Source of the DNA: Flavobacterium sp. LHD-85
GTDB lineage: Bacteria; Bacteroidota; Bacteroidia; Flavobacteriales; Flavobacteriaceae
Length of the DNA: 64,000 bases
Assembly: GCF_030929595.1 (NCBI RefSeq)
Contig: NZ_JAVFVR010000003.1
Coordinates: 62,001 to 126,000 of the forward strand
Direction: 5' to 3'
The translations under genes were made by a program, and so were the position numbers. Position 1 is the stretch's first letter; each line of letters starts with the position of its first letter. Below the pieces are notes generated by a model. It saw only the letters and a program-made list of their open reading frames with translations, had not been told where the DNA came from and did no database searches. Shown here one piece after another: positions 1 to 7,903 of this stretch.

Positions 1-1624
1 TAATTAAAACTGGCAAACGTAAGTTTCCTGGTTCCAATTCGTCAATGATTTTATCAAACTTGTTCAAATCAGATTCGGCTTCGTCGAAAATGAAATCTTT
101 ATCAGCGTCTTTCAGTTTTACTTTGTATGCCTTTTTCGGATGAATGTATTGCGCAATATATGGGTCGTAATAGTTAGACTTCATAAACTCAATCATTAAT
201 GATTTAGAGAAATCTGAAAACTGATTGCTGATACTTACACCTCCAACCAAATATTTATGTTCCGGATGACGCAAAGTAGTATGGATAATACCTTTCCATA
301 GCAGGAATAAAGGCATTGGTTTTTGCTGATATTCTTTTACGATAAACGCGCGTCCCATTTCGATAGACTTATGCATCATATCATGTAATTCTGGCTCGAA
401 TCTGAAAAGATCAGTTAGGTAAAAACCTTCTATTCCATATTTTGGATAGATTTCAGAACCTAATCCCATACGATATGCACCTGCAATTTTTTTGGTTTCA
501 TCATCCCACAAAAACATATGGTGATAATATTGGTCGTATTCGTCTATGTCGATAGATTCATTTGTTCCTTCACCAACTTCACGGAAAGTGATTTCGCGCA
601 AGCGGCCAATTTCGTGCAAGATGTTCGGAATTTCTTTCGCGCTTGCAAAGAAAACCTCGTAGTTTTTGCTTTGTAAAAATCTGCTGTCGCTATCACGCAA
701 TGCCTGAACTTCATCAATCAATTTTGATTCACTTGCAGCTGTTACAATTTTTTTAGGCGCTTTAGGTATTTTAAGGCTTGCCGTGTCAATCAGTTTGGTG
801 TCTTTCTCAAACGGATTAGCCAGCATATAGGTTTTCTTTCTCAAGAATTCTGAGTATTCTTCAAAAGATTGGATTTCGTTTTGCTCGCTTACAGAAATTG
901 GTTTTCCAATACGAACTTTAATTACGCGGTCTTTTTGCGTAAGCAATTCAGAAGGCAATTTTGCAGTTCTTAAAGTATCGTCAATTTTAGAAAGCCAGTA
1001 AAATAATTTGCTGTTTTTGGCGTGAAAGTAAATCGGAACAACCGGAACTTTAGCTTTTCTGATTAGTTTTATAGCACCTTCTTCCCAAGGTTTGTCTACT
1101 ACTAATTTTCCGTCTTTGTAAGTTGAAACTTCACCTGCTGGAAAAATACCCAAAGGCTTTCCGTCGCTCAAATGGCGCAAAGTTTCTTTAATGCCAATTA
1201 CGCTCGATTTTGCATCCTTGTGATTCTCAAAAGGATTAACCGGCATAATGTATTTTTTCATCGGAACAATTCTATGTAATAAGAAATTGGCAATGATTTT
1301 GAAATTTGGTTCTCTTTCAAGCATCAATTTCAAAAGCAAAATTCCGTCAATTCCTCCAAGCGGATGATTAGAAATGGTTATATACGCACCATCTTTCGGC
1401 AGACGTTTTAAATCTTCTTCAGGGATTTCAAACTTAATTTCCATTTCGTCCAAAATTCCATTCAAAAAGTCAAGGTCTTCCAAATGTTTATTACGATCGT
1501 AAATTTTATTAAGGGTCGAGATCTTAAGAACCTTCATAAGAATCCAGCCAGAAAAGGTACCGAAAACTCCGTACTTTTCAACATTTATTGCCTTTGCAAC
1601 TTCTTTCGCGGTAACTAAACCCAT
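1..1624 (-). CDS. olsF: OlsF-like bifunctional ornithine-lipid acyltransferase (partial, C-terminus off the left edge)
   Basis: An open frame runs from an ATG at 1624 leftwards past base 1, giving 541 codons without a stop. The N-terminal half is a PlsC/LPLAT-type acyltransferase; residues around 115 read ISNHPLGGIDG, so the catalytic His and Asp are separated by five residues rather than the usual four. A later LGIFPAGEVS motif fits the second acyltransferase block. The C-terminal half resembles the GNAT-like N-acyltransferase fold of OlsB-type proteins (motifs REITFREVGEG, ELGR-like IEMGRAFI). This two-domain order is that of OlsF, which makes ornithine lipids by N- then O-acylation and is known from Flavobacterium; that assignment rests on family knowledge. 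A generic 'hemolysin-family lysophospholipid acyltransferase' label is the alternative. The gene is divergent from xth, and a minus-strand TATCTTTG lies 31 bases upstream of the ATG. The extreme C-terminus is missing from the window. Confidence 0.8.
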   Translation of the reverse strand, partial: MGLVTAKEVAKAINVEKYGVFGTFSGWILMKVLKISTLNKIYDRNKHLEDLDFLNGILDEMEIKFEIPEEDLKRLPKDGAYITISNHPLGGIDGILLLKLMLEREPNFKIIANFLLHRIVPMKKYIMPVNPFENHKDAKSSVIGIKETLRHLSDGKPLGIFPAGEVSTYKDGKLVVDKPWEEGAIKLIRKAKVPVVPIYFHAKNSKLFYWLSKIDDTLRTAKLPSELLTQKDRVIKVRIGKPISVSEQNEIQSFEEYSEFLRKKTYMLANPFEKDTKLIDTASLKIPKAPKKIVTAASESKLIDEVQALRDSDSRFLQSKNYEVFFASAKEIPNILHEIGRLREITFREVGEGTNESIDIDEYDQYYHHMFLWDDETKKIAGAYRMGLGSEIYPKYGIEGFYLTDLFRFEPELHDMMHKSIEMGRAFIVKEYQQKPMPLFLLWKGIIHTTLRHPEHKYLVGGVSISNQFSDFSKSLMIEFMKSNYYDPYIAQYIHPKKAYKVKLKDADKDFIFDEAESDLNKFDKIIDELEPGNLRLPVLI

Positions 1625-1654
1625 GTAGTACTTTTAATTTATTAGAACAGCGAA

Positions 1655-1662
1655 CAAAGATA
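1655..1662 (-). promoter_or_regulatory. Candidate -7 element for the olsF-like gene
   Basis: Read on the minus strand this is TATCTTTG, a match to the Bacteroidota -7 consensus TAnnTTTG, ending 31 bases before the ATG at 1624. I do not see a well-spaced TTG -33 element, so this is a partial match. Confidence 0.5.
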
Positions 1663-1714
1663 ACAAAAAAGTCTACTTTTCGCTGTTTCCAAGACAAACT
1701 TTGCACTTTTTTAT

Positions 1715-1722
1715 TACATTTG
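1715..1722 (+). promoter_or_regulatory. Candidate -7 element for xth
   Basis: TACATTTG matches TAnnTTTG and ends 20 bases before the ATG at 1743. It lies inside the longer open frame that begins at an upstream ATG (1701), which argues that translation really starts at 1743. Confidence 0.5.
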
Positions 1723-1742
1723 AAATCCTAAAAAAATCACTG

Positions 1743-2504
1743 ATGAAAATTATTTCTTATAATGTAAACGGAATTAGAGCGGCAATAAACAAAGGGTTTA
1801 TCGAGTGGCTGCAACAAGCAAATCCTGATGTAATATGCCTTCAGGAAATAAAAGCAACACAAGACCAAATTCCAGTTGATGATATTACAGCGGCAGGCTA
1901 TCCGTTTCAATATTACTATCCTGCTACCAAAAAAGGGTACAGCGGAGTGGCGATTCTTTCTAAAACAAAGCCGAACAATATTGTTTATGGAACAGGAATT
2001 CATCATATGGATTTTGAAGGAAGAAATCTTCGTGCAGATTTTGATGATGTTTCGGTAATGAGTTTATATCTTCCGTCTGGAACAAATATTGAAAGACTGG
2101 ATCACAAATTCATGTTCATGGATGATTTTCAAAATTATATTAATGAATTGAAACTTACGGTTCCGAATTTAATTATCTGCGGAGATTATAATATTTGTCA
2201 CGAAGCGATTGATATTCACGATCCAGTTCGTAATAAAACGGTTTCAGGATTTCTTCCAGCAGAACGCGCTTGGCTGGATGCATTTATGAAATCTGGTTTT
2301 ATTGATAGTTTCCGTCATTTCAACAAAGAACCGCATCATTATTCTTGGTGGAGTTACCGCGCGGGAGCAAGAGGAAATAACAAAGGCTGGCGTATTGATT
2401 ATAATTTGGTGAGCAATGTATTAGAGGATAGATTAAAAAGAGCTGTTATACTTCCAGACGCTATGCATTCAGATCATTGCCCTATTTTAGTCGAAATTGA
2501 CTAA
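1743..2504 (+). CDS. xth: Exodeoxyribonuclease III
   Basis: This 253-residue protein is an EEP-superfamily AP endonuclease/3'-5' exonuclease of the ExoIII type, acting in base-excision repair. Visible family motifs are ISYNVNGIRAA at the N-terminus, CLQEIKA with the metal-binding Glu, GYSGVAILSK, a CGDYNICHEAID block containing the catalytic Asp/Asn pair, GWRIDYNLVS, and the terminal SDHCPI with the catalytic His. The length agrees with the family (about 250-270). An in-frame ATG at 1701 would add 14 residues unlike the family and would overlap the likely promoter, so I chose 1743. It is a single gene divergent from the olsF-like gene and followed by an OmpA-family lipoprotein after a 102-base gap. 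Confidence 0.95.
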   Translation: MKIISYNVNGIRAAINKGFIEWLQQANPDVICLQEIKATQDQIPVDDITAAGYPFQYYYPATKKGYSGVAILSKTKPNNIVYGTGIHHMDFEGRNLRADFDDVSVMSLYLPSGTNIERLDHKFMFMDDFQNYINELKLTVPNLIICGDYNICHEAIDIHDPVRNKTVSGFLPAERAWLDAFMKSGFIDSFRHFNKEPHHYSWWSYRAGARGNNKGWRIDYNLVSNVLEDRLKRAVILPDAMHSDHCPILVEID

Positions 2505-2606
2505 TTTTTGGTATTGTTCTTGTTGAGAGAAAGGTGGTTTAAATTCAAGAATAGATTTTGAATTTTGAAATTTTAAACGCCTAAAATAAAAACCAATTAA
2601 AGTAAG

Positions 2607-3551
2607 ATGATTAAAAAAGCCTCCATCGGATTATTGGCATTAGCCTTATCCACAACGTCATGTGTTTCTAAGAAAATTTATAATGATCTGGAAACAAAAT
2701 ATTCGGATTTGAAAAAAGAAAACCGTTCTATTGCTGATGAAAACGAAAGTTTAAAGAAAGCGAAAAATCAGTTAGAAACCGATCGCGATAAATTGACTAA
2801 AGATTTAGCGACTGCTAATGATGATTTGGCCAAACAAAAAGCAGATTTAGCAGCGGCTCAAAATAAATATAAGGTTTTACAAGATTCTTATAATGCATTG
2901 GAGAAAAACAGCAATGATGCATTGGAGAAAAACATGGCTAAAAACCGCGAATTGTTAGCACAATTAGAAGCAAAAGCAAAAGCCCTTGCAGACGAAAAAG
3001 CTCGATTGGACAAAACGGCTAATCGTTTGAAAGAATTGGAAGATATGATTGCGGCCAAAGAAGAATCAATGCGCAAGCTGAAAGAAACTTTATCTAAAGC
3101 CTTAAATGGTTTTGAAGGTAAAGGTTTAACAGTGGAACAGAAAAATGGGAAAGTATATGTTTCTATGGAAAATAAATTGCTTTTCAATTCAGGAAGCTGG
3201 GCAGTTGGTGTAGAAGGAAGAAAAGCGGTTGTAGAACTTGGTAAAGTTTTAGGCGATAATCCAGATCTTTCTGTTTTAATCGAAGGACATACAGATGATG
3301 ATCCGTATGCAGGTTCTGGACCAATTGCGAACAACTGGGATTTATCAACTAAAAGAGCAACAGCAATCGTGGCTATTTTGAGCGAAAATTCAAAAATCAA
3401 TAAACAAAAATTAACAGCAGCAGGTAGAAGCGAATTTTCTCCGCTAGCTAGCAACGCAACACCAGAAGGAAAAGCAAAAAACCGTAGAATCGAAATTATC
3501 TTGACTCCAAGATTGGATGAGATTGCGGAGATGCTTAATAGTATAAACTAA
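2607..3551 (+). CDS. OmpA-family peptidoglycan-associated lipoprotein with coiled coil
   Basis: The 314-residue product starts with a lipoprotein signal peptide (hydrophobic segment, then TTSC with Cys19 as the likely lipidated residue). Residues about 25-170 are a long charged heptad-like coiled coil rich in Lys, Glu, Ala and Leu. Residues about 180-305 form an OmpA C-terminal domain: an IEGHTDDDP stretch, the NWDLSTKRA motif and terminal NRRIEI, which are the peptidoglycan (diaminopimelate)-binding elements. It probably tethers the outer membrane to the cell wall, with the coiled coil as a spacer. The gene stands alone and is closed by a strong hairpin at 3573-3603. Lack of Pal/YiaD-specific features leaves the exact subfamily open. 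Confidence 0.9.
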   Translation: MIKKASIGLLALALSTTSCVSKKIYNDLETKYSDLKKENRSIADENESLKKAKNQLETDRDKLTKDLATANDDLAKQKADLAAAQNKYKVLQDSYNALEKNSNDALEKNMAKNRELLAQLEAKAKALADEKARLDKTANRLKELEDMIAAKEESMRKLKETLSKALNGFEGKGLTVEQKNGKVYVSMENKLLFNSGSWAVGVEGRKAVVELGKVLGDNPDLSVLIEGHTDDDPYAGSGPIANNWDLSTKRATAIVAILSENSKINKQKLTAAGRSEFSPLASNATPEGKAKNRRIEIILTPRLDEIAEMLNSIN

Positions 3552-3590
3552 GGTTCAAAGGAATATAGGTTCAAAGGCTCAAAGGTTTTT
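3551..3590 (+). repeat. 8-base-periodic array (five units of AGGTTCAA type)
   Basis: Five consecutive octamers begin at the stop codon of the OmpA gene: AGGTTCAA, AGGAATAT, AGGTTCAA, AGGCTCAA, AGGTTTTT. An inverted counterpart lies at 3700-3739. See the finding on period-8 arrays. Confidence 0.7.
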
Positions 3591-3603
3591 ACTTTGAGCC
3601 TTT
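3573..3603. terminator. Hairpin terminator after the OmpA-family gene
   Basis: Perfect 12-base arms (3573-3584 and 3592-3603, AAAGGCTCAAAG and its complement) with a 7-base loop; the right arm runs into T residues. Confidence 0.75.
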
Positions 3604-3699
3604 TGCTTTTTGGAGCGTTTGAAAAAGCTTCGAGGAAAAGCTGAATATAAAAATCTTGTACTTTTTTTAACCTTTATCAAATTTCAATTTGAAAAATCC

Positions 3700-3739
3700 C
3701 TTTGTACCTTTGTGACTTTGCAACTTTGAACCTTTAAAG
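3700..3739 (+). repeat. 8-base-periodic array upstream of the aldo/keto reductase
   Basis: Five octamers without a gap: CTTTGTAC, CTTTGTGA, CTTTGCAA, CTTTGAAC, CTTTAAAG, ending 5 bases before the ATG at 3745. It contains TACCTTTG (3705-3712), a match to the -7 promoter consensus, so the array may also supply the promoter. Confidence 0.7.
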
Positions 3740-3744
3740 AAAAA

Positions 3745-4782
3745 ATGAAATACACAACATTACCCAACACCGATATAAAAGTTAGTAAAATATGCCTTGG
3801 AACTATGACTTTTGGGCAGCAGAATACAGAAGCAGAAGGGCACGAACAAATGGATTATGCTCTTGAAAGAGGAGTTAATTTTTTTGATACTGCTGAAATG
3901 TATTCCGTTCCAGCAAGTGAAGCGACTTACGGAAGCACCGAAAAAATTATTGGGACTTGGTTTAAGAAATCAGGGAATCGTGATAAAGTGATTTTGGCTT
4001 CTAAAATTGCTGGTCCAAATCCGAATTTTGGATATATGCGTGAGAAACTGGATTTTTCTCCAGCAAGCATCAAATTTGCTGTTGAGCAAAGTTTAAGACG
4101 ACTTCAAACCGATTATATCGATTTGTACCAAATGCATTGGCCAGAAAGGAAAACCAATAATTTTGGAACACGTGCTTTTCACGGACATGATGATGTTTGG
4201 GAAGATAATTTTAGAGAAATCATTGAAACTTTCGACGGATTAATCAAAGAAGGTAAAATCAAACACATTGGAGTTTCTAATGAAAACGCTTGGGGAATGA
4301 TGCGTCTTTTGGAAGAAAGCAAATACAATAATCTGCCAAGAATCAAAACCGTTCAAAATCCGTATTCTTTATTGAACCGTTTGTTTGAAGTGAATTCTGC
4401 AGAAGTTTCAAAATATGAAAATGTTGGGTTATTAGGATATTCGCCTTTAGCATTTGGTGTTTTGACTGGAAAATTCTTAACTGGAGAAAGTCACCCGAAA
4501 GCGAGAATTAATCTTTTTCCGCAATACAAACGTTACAATAGTGACCAATGTACCGAAGCGACAAAATTGTATCAGGAAATCGCAAAAAAACACGGTTTAA
4601 CGTTAACAGAATTGGCGATGGGATTTGTATTGCAACAGCCATTTTTGACAAGTGCGATTATTGGCGCTACAACTTTAGAGCAATTAAAAGAAAACATCGA
4701 CACGATAGATGTTACACTTTCTAAACAAATCTTAGCGGAAATTGATGCGGTTCAGGCTATAATTCCTGATCCTGCTCCTTAA
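3745..4782 (+). CDS. Aldo/keto reductase, Tas-like
   Basis: A 345-residue (alpha/beta)8-barrel NAD(P)H-dependent oxidoreductase of the aldo/keto reductase superfamily. The tetrad is visible: Asp48 and Tyr53 in NFFDTAEMYS, Lys87 in ILASKIAG, and the His in LYQMHWPER. IKHIGVSNENAW and the C-terminal IIGATTLEQLKENI are the conserved substrate-loop and cofactor-phosphate-binding segments. The length, the GSTEKIIGTW block and the LYQMHWPER motif are closest to the E. coli Tas group. The physiological substrate cannot be read from sequence. The gene is flanked by repeats on both sides (3551-3739 and 4811-5089) and has no operon partner. Confidence 0.9.
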   Translation: MKYTTLPNTDIKVSKICLGTMTFGQQNTEAEGHEQMDYALERGVNFFDTAEMYSVPASEATYGSTEKIIGTWFKKSGNRDKVILASKIAGPNPNFGYMREKLDFSPASIKFAVEQSLRRLQTDYIDLYQMHWPERKTNNFGTRAFHGHDDVWEDNFREIIETFDGLIKEGKIKHIGVSNENAWGMMRLLEESKYNNLPRIKTVQNPYSLLNRLFEVNSAEVSKYENVGLLGYSPLAFGVLTGKFLTGESHPKARINLFPQYKRYNSDQCTEATKLYQEIAKKHGLTLTELAMGFVLQQPFLTSAIIGATTLEQLKENIDTIDVTLSKQILAEIDAVQAIIPDPAP

Positions 4783-4810
4783 GTTTTTTTTGCCACGAAG
4801 GCGATTTTTT

Positions 4811-5089
4811 GCCACGAAGGCGCTAAGACACTAAGTTTTTTTAATCTCGCAAAGACGCAGAGTCGCAAAGTTAAAATTTTAAGTTCAATTGCTTCCAGCT
4901 TTAGCTGGATGAGACGATAAACGCAAACAAAAAGGGCTTTAGCCAAACTAGTAAAGTTTGGCTAAAGCCCTTTTTCTATTTCGATTTTATTCCCCTAGCT
5001 TAAGCTAGGGGCTATTCAAAAAAAAATGCGACTCTGCGTCTTTGCGAGATTAAAAACAAAAAAACTTTGTGTCTTAGCGCCTTCGTGGC
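4811..5089. repeat. Nested inverted-repeat element (279 bp)
   Basis: A stretch of over 300 bases without a gene holds concentric inverted repeats. The outermost arms are 4811-4831 and 5069-5089; next come 25-base perfect arms at 4842-4866 and 5028-5052, built from octamers CGCAAAGA/CGCAGAGT/CGCAAAGT. Inside are CCAGCTTTAGCTGG at 4895-4908, a perfect hairpin at 4929-4949/4955-4975, and a perfect 20-base palindrome at 4992-5011. The core (about 4885-5025) is related to 59371-59505. There is no open frame of note. Confidence 0.85.
4929..4975. terminator. Central hairpin of the nested repeat, probable bidirectional terminator
   Basis: Perfect 21-base arms (4929-4949, 4955-4975) around a 5-base loop, with an A-run on the left and a T-run on the right, between convergent genes (the reductase on plus and the GT51 gene on minus). 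Confidence 0.65.
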
Positions 5090-5098
5090 AAAAAACTT

Positions 5099-7063
5099 TT
5101 ACAAATCAAATTCATCATCAACAGCCAAAGAATCAGTTTTGACTGCTGTAGAATCTGGGACTTTAATTTTGATTAAAGATCGCGCATTTCCAGAAATATA
5201 AACTGGTAATAATCCAATCGTATCTTCAGGAACTAAAAGACCTCTTCTAAACATTAGATTCTTCAAGAATTTCTGGTTTTTAATGGCGTAATCTTTCAAA
5301 TTGCCTTCATCATTAAACTGATACATGAATTTTCTTGGTTTCGGAATAATCGTTGCCAAATACAAACATTCGTCAACATTTAATGCCGACGGACTTTTCT
5401 GAAAGTAAAAATGACTTGCTTCTCCAATTCCGTAGACATTTGGCCCCCATTCGATAATGTTGAAATATACTTCCAGCATTCTTTCTTTGCTTACAATTCG
5501 GTTGTTTTCTAAAATGTAAACTAGAAGGATTTCTTCCAGCTTTCGCGAAAGCGTTTTTTCACGAGTTAAAAAGACATTCTTAATCAACTGCATGCTAATT
5601 GTGCTGGCACCGCGAGAGAATTTCTTTGTTCTAATGTTTTTTAGAATCGATTGTTTGAAAGCTTCATTAATGAATCCGCGGTGTGAAAAGAAAGATGGAT
5701 CTTCGGTCGTTAAAACACATTTTCTTAAATAAGGGGAAATTTGATCCAAAGGCGTATAATTCGGATTAGCGTTTCCAACCAAAACAGGTCTTTGCAACAC
5801 ATTCTGAATAATCGCACGATATACAAATTCGCCATTTAGTTTGTTTAAATCGGCTTCTCCATATTTCGTAATTCGTAAATCTTCTTTGTTCAGCTTACTG
5901 TCAAAAACAAGTGTATTTGGTTTGTTTTTATTGAATTTGAAATCCAGTTTGTAATCAAAATTTCCAGTTGCCTGCATTCCCTGAAAATGCGTAAACAATC
6001 CATCAGGAAGCGAAACAATAAAATCCTGCGCTTTCATTTTCGGGATATCGACTTTTAAGGTGTAAACCGTATCTTTTTCGGTATCATAAGAAATATAAGG
6101 ACGGACTTTAATTTTGTTCAACTGCATGGTCGAAGTGCTATCGATAGAAATAAAGCTATCTCCCAATAAAAAGCGGTAATCAAAACGGGCATTTTTTATT
6201 ACCACATCTTTGCTGGCAATTTTTGGGTGATTGATTTTAAGATTGGCAATCGAAGTATAACCGTCAATATGCAATTCGCTTCCGCTTTTATCAATGTTTT
6301 GAACATTTAATCGAATAGAATCAAAACTTGCTTTTAAGTTATAACGCTCATCTAAATACGGAACGCGGATCGCGCCAGTATCTAAATTGAAAAATCGAAT
6401 ATCGGCTTTTTTATTTCTCGGATCTGCAAAACCTTTTATGTTCCAACGCTGGTCAAAATCTTTTGCCTGAACATGAAGATTGGTTTCAAGTTGTTTATTG
6501 CTTAAAACTAGTTTATCTACATCAATATTGGTTTGTTTTCCGTTATCGTCGATTTTGAATTTGAAGTTTTTCAGATCCATATCGGTAGGAACCAGATTCA
6601 ACACTTTAGATATGATTCTGTAAGCAAACGAAGCATATTTTCGTTTTTCGTTAGATTCTGTTTCTTCGCGATCTCTTTTTAGAAAGGCATCAAAATTTCG
6701 TTTTTTGCCTTTTTTTACTAACTGAATATAGCCATTGTCTATTTTTAAGGTTCCAACTTGAACATCTCCAATAAGTAAATTGCTTAAACTGATGCTAGTT
6801 TCAACATTTTTTATTTTGACAAGCGTGTCAGCATTGATTGGAGCTAAAACAACATCTGTCAATTTTATAGTTGACAAACCATCAAATGAAGCCGATTCTA
6901 CAGAAAAATTACTGTTGTACTGGACAGCCATTTTATGGGTAACTTTTGCAATGGCTTGTTTTAAAAGGGAATTACGAAAATAATACAGTCCGATGCAAAG
7001 CATTAAAATTACTATTCCCAGTATTTTTAATGCTTTGTATATTTTTTGTTTTGGAAAATTCAT
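5099..7063 (-). CDS. Monofunctional GT51 peptidoglycan glycosyltransferase with large N-terminal extracytoplasmic domain
   Basis: The 654-residue protein has one N-terminal membrane segment (about residues 13-29), then about 400 residues rich in beta-strand pattern that resemble AsmA/TamB-like repeats (FDGLSTIKLTDVVLAP, VGTLKIDNGYIQL), and a GT51 transglycosylase domain at about 425-600. GT51 motifs are all present: EDPSFFSHRGF with catalytic Glu454, RGASTISMQLIKN, RKLEE with the second Glu at 511, and YFNIIEWGPNVYGI. No penicillin-binding transpeptidase domain follows, so it should polymerise lipid II but not cross-link. The ordinary monofunctional enzyme MtgA is about 240 residues, so the long insert before the catalytic domain is unusual. 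The similarity of that insert to AsmA is inferred from pattern only. Confidence 0.85.
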   Translation of the reverse strand: MNFPKQKIYKALKILGIVILMLCIGLYYFRNSLLKQAIAKVTHKMAVQYNSNFSVESASFDGLSTIKLTDVVLAPINADTLVKIKNVETSISLSNLLIGDVQVGTLKIDNGYIQLVKKGKKRNFDAFLKRDREETESNEKRKYASFAYRIISKVLNLVPTDMDLKNFKFKIDDNGKQTNIDVDKLVLSNKQLETNLHVQAKDFDQRWNIKGFADPRNKKADIRFFNLDTGAIRVPYLDERYNLKASFDSIRLNVQNIDKSGSELHIDGYTSIANLKINHPKIASKDVVIKNARFDYRFLLGDSFISIDSTSTMQLNKIKVRPYISYDTEKDTVYTLKVDIPKMKAQDFIVSLPDGLFTHFQGMQATGNFDYKLDFKFNKNKPNTLVFDSKLNKEDLRITKYGEADLNKLNGEFVYRAIIQNVLQRPVLVGNANPNYTPLDQISPYLRKCVLTTEDPSFFSHRGFINEAFKQSILKNIRTKKFSRGASTISMQLIKNVFLTREKTLSRKLEEILLVYILENNRIVSKERMLEVYFNIIEWGPNVYGIGEASHFYFQKSPSALNVDECLYLATIIPKPRKFMYQFNDEGNLKDYAIKNQKFLKNLMFRRGLLVPEDTIGLLPVYISGNARSLIKIKVPDSTAVKTDSLAVDDEFDL

Positions 7064-7293
7064 AAAATTAGTTTGGATCGAAATTATTCAGTTTTCAAAT
7101 CTAGGATAAATTTAAATTTAAAATTATCAGCTTGTAGAGTTTTTCTTTTAAATTTTAAATAATGTGTGTAAAATATTGATACAGTAATGTTTGCGTTTGT
7201 CTGTCGATGCAATTTTGAAAAGGTATGAGCTTTTTTATTCTATTTTATTTTTCTATTTGTGGAAAACCGTAATATTATGTAGTAAATATCTTA

Positions 7294-7301
7294 TATATTT
7301 G
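7294..7301 (+). promoter_or_regulatory. Candidate -7 element for the lipoprotein gene at 7331
   Basis: TATATTTG fits TAnnTTTG and ends 29 bases before the ATG. No well-spaced TTG lies upstream. Confidence 0.45.
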
Positions 7302-7330
7302 CTTCATTAAACAATAAAAAAAACAGTCAA

Positions 7331-7816
7331 ATGAAAATTTTAAAAAAAATTATGTTTTTGTCTTTTGCAATCTGTGCATTAGTCTTGTCTTCATGCAGTA
7401 GTGATAATTCTTCTGATGATACAGATACTCCAAGTAATCAGGAAGAATTTATGAAATTTAAGTATAATGGAAAAGAATATACTTTTTCTGAACCAGGATT
7501 AATGACTTCAGAGAGTATAAATATAATGGCAAGTTCCGGAGTTGATGACACATACAAAAAAATTTCTTTATGGGCTCCTTTGAATATAACAACAGGAAGT
7601 CACCCGATAGTATATGATTTGTCAAAACTTACAACTACTTACCAGGCAACTTTTAGTTTTATGCCAGAAATAAACAATTCTAATGCTACATCTGGAACTA
7701 TAAATATAACAGCTAATGATGATAAAAAAATTGAAGGCACTTTTAGTTTTTCAGGAACTTCAAACGGAAAAGCATTTGCAGTTACCGAAGGAAGTTTTAG
7801 AATTGAAAAATGGTAA
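7331..7816 (+). CDS. Surface lipoprotein of unknown function
   Basis: I do not recognise this 161-residue protein. It starts with a typical lipoprotein signal peptide ending LSSC (Cys22). The residues behind the Cys are Ser/Asp-rich (SSDNSSDDTD), resembling the lipoprotein export signal that sends Bacteroidota lipoproteins to the cell surface. The mature part is short, rich in Thr, Ser and Asn, and looks like a single beta-sandwich, with an early YNGKEYTFSE strand and a late IEGTFSFSGTSNGKAF stretch typical of small DUF6252-like flavobacterial lipoproteins; that comparison is a guess. It is monocistronic, with a promoter-like TATATTTG upstream and a strong hairpin downstream. Confidence 0.8.
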   Translation: MKILKKIMFLSFAICALVLSSCSSDNSSDDTDTPSNQEEFMKFKYNGKEYTFSEPGLMTSESINIMASSGVDDTYKKISLWAPLNITTGSHPIVYDLSKLTTTYQATFSFMPEINNSNATSGTINITANDDKKIEGTFSFSGTSNGKAFAVTEGSFRIEKW

Positions 7817-7833
7817 GAGCTTAAAAAGTTAAT

Positions 7834-7880
7834 AAAAAATCCTGCTTATGAGAGTATCAGACTCGAGAGCAGGATTTTTT
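7834..7880. terminator. Bidirectional terminator between the lipoprotein gene and radA
   Basis: Arms 7834-7846 and 7868-7880 (AAAAAATCCTGCT and its complement) with A- and T-runs on the outside, between two convergent genes. Confidence 0.8.
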
Positions 7881-7903
7881 TTTATGTTTGTTCTTCTAGA
7901 AAA

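Noticed and set aside
2888..3454. 188-codon open frame antisense to the OmpA-family gene
   Set aside because: It is a shadow of the low-stop Lys/Ala-rich coding strand; its translation shows no family motif or sensible start, while the plus-strand frame is clearly a real protein.
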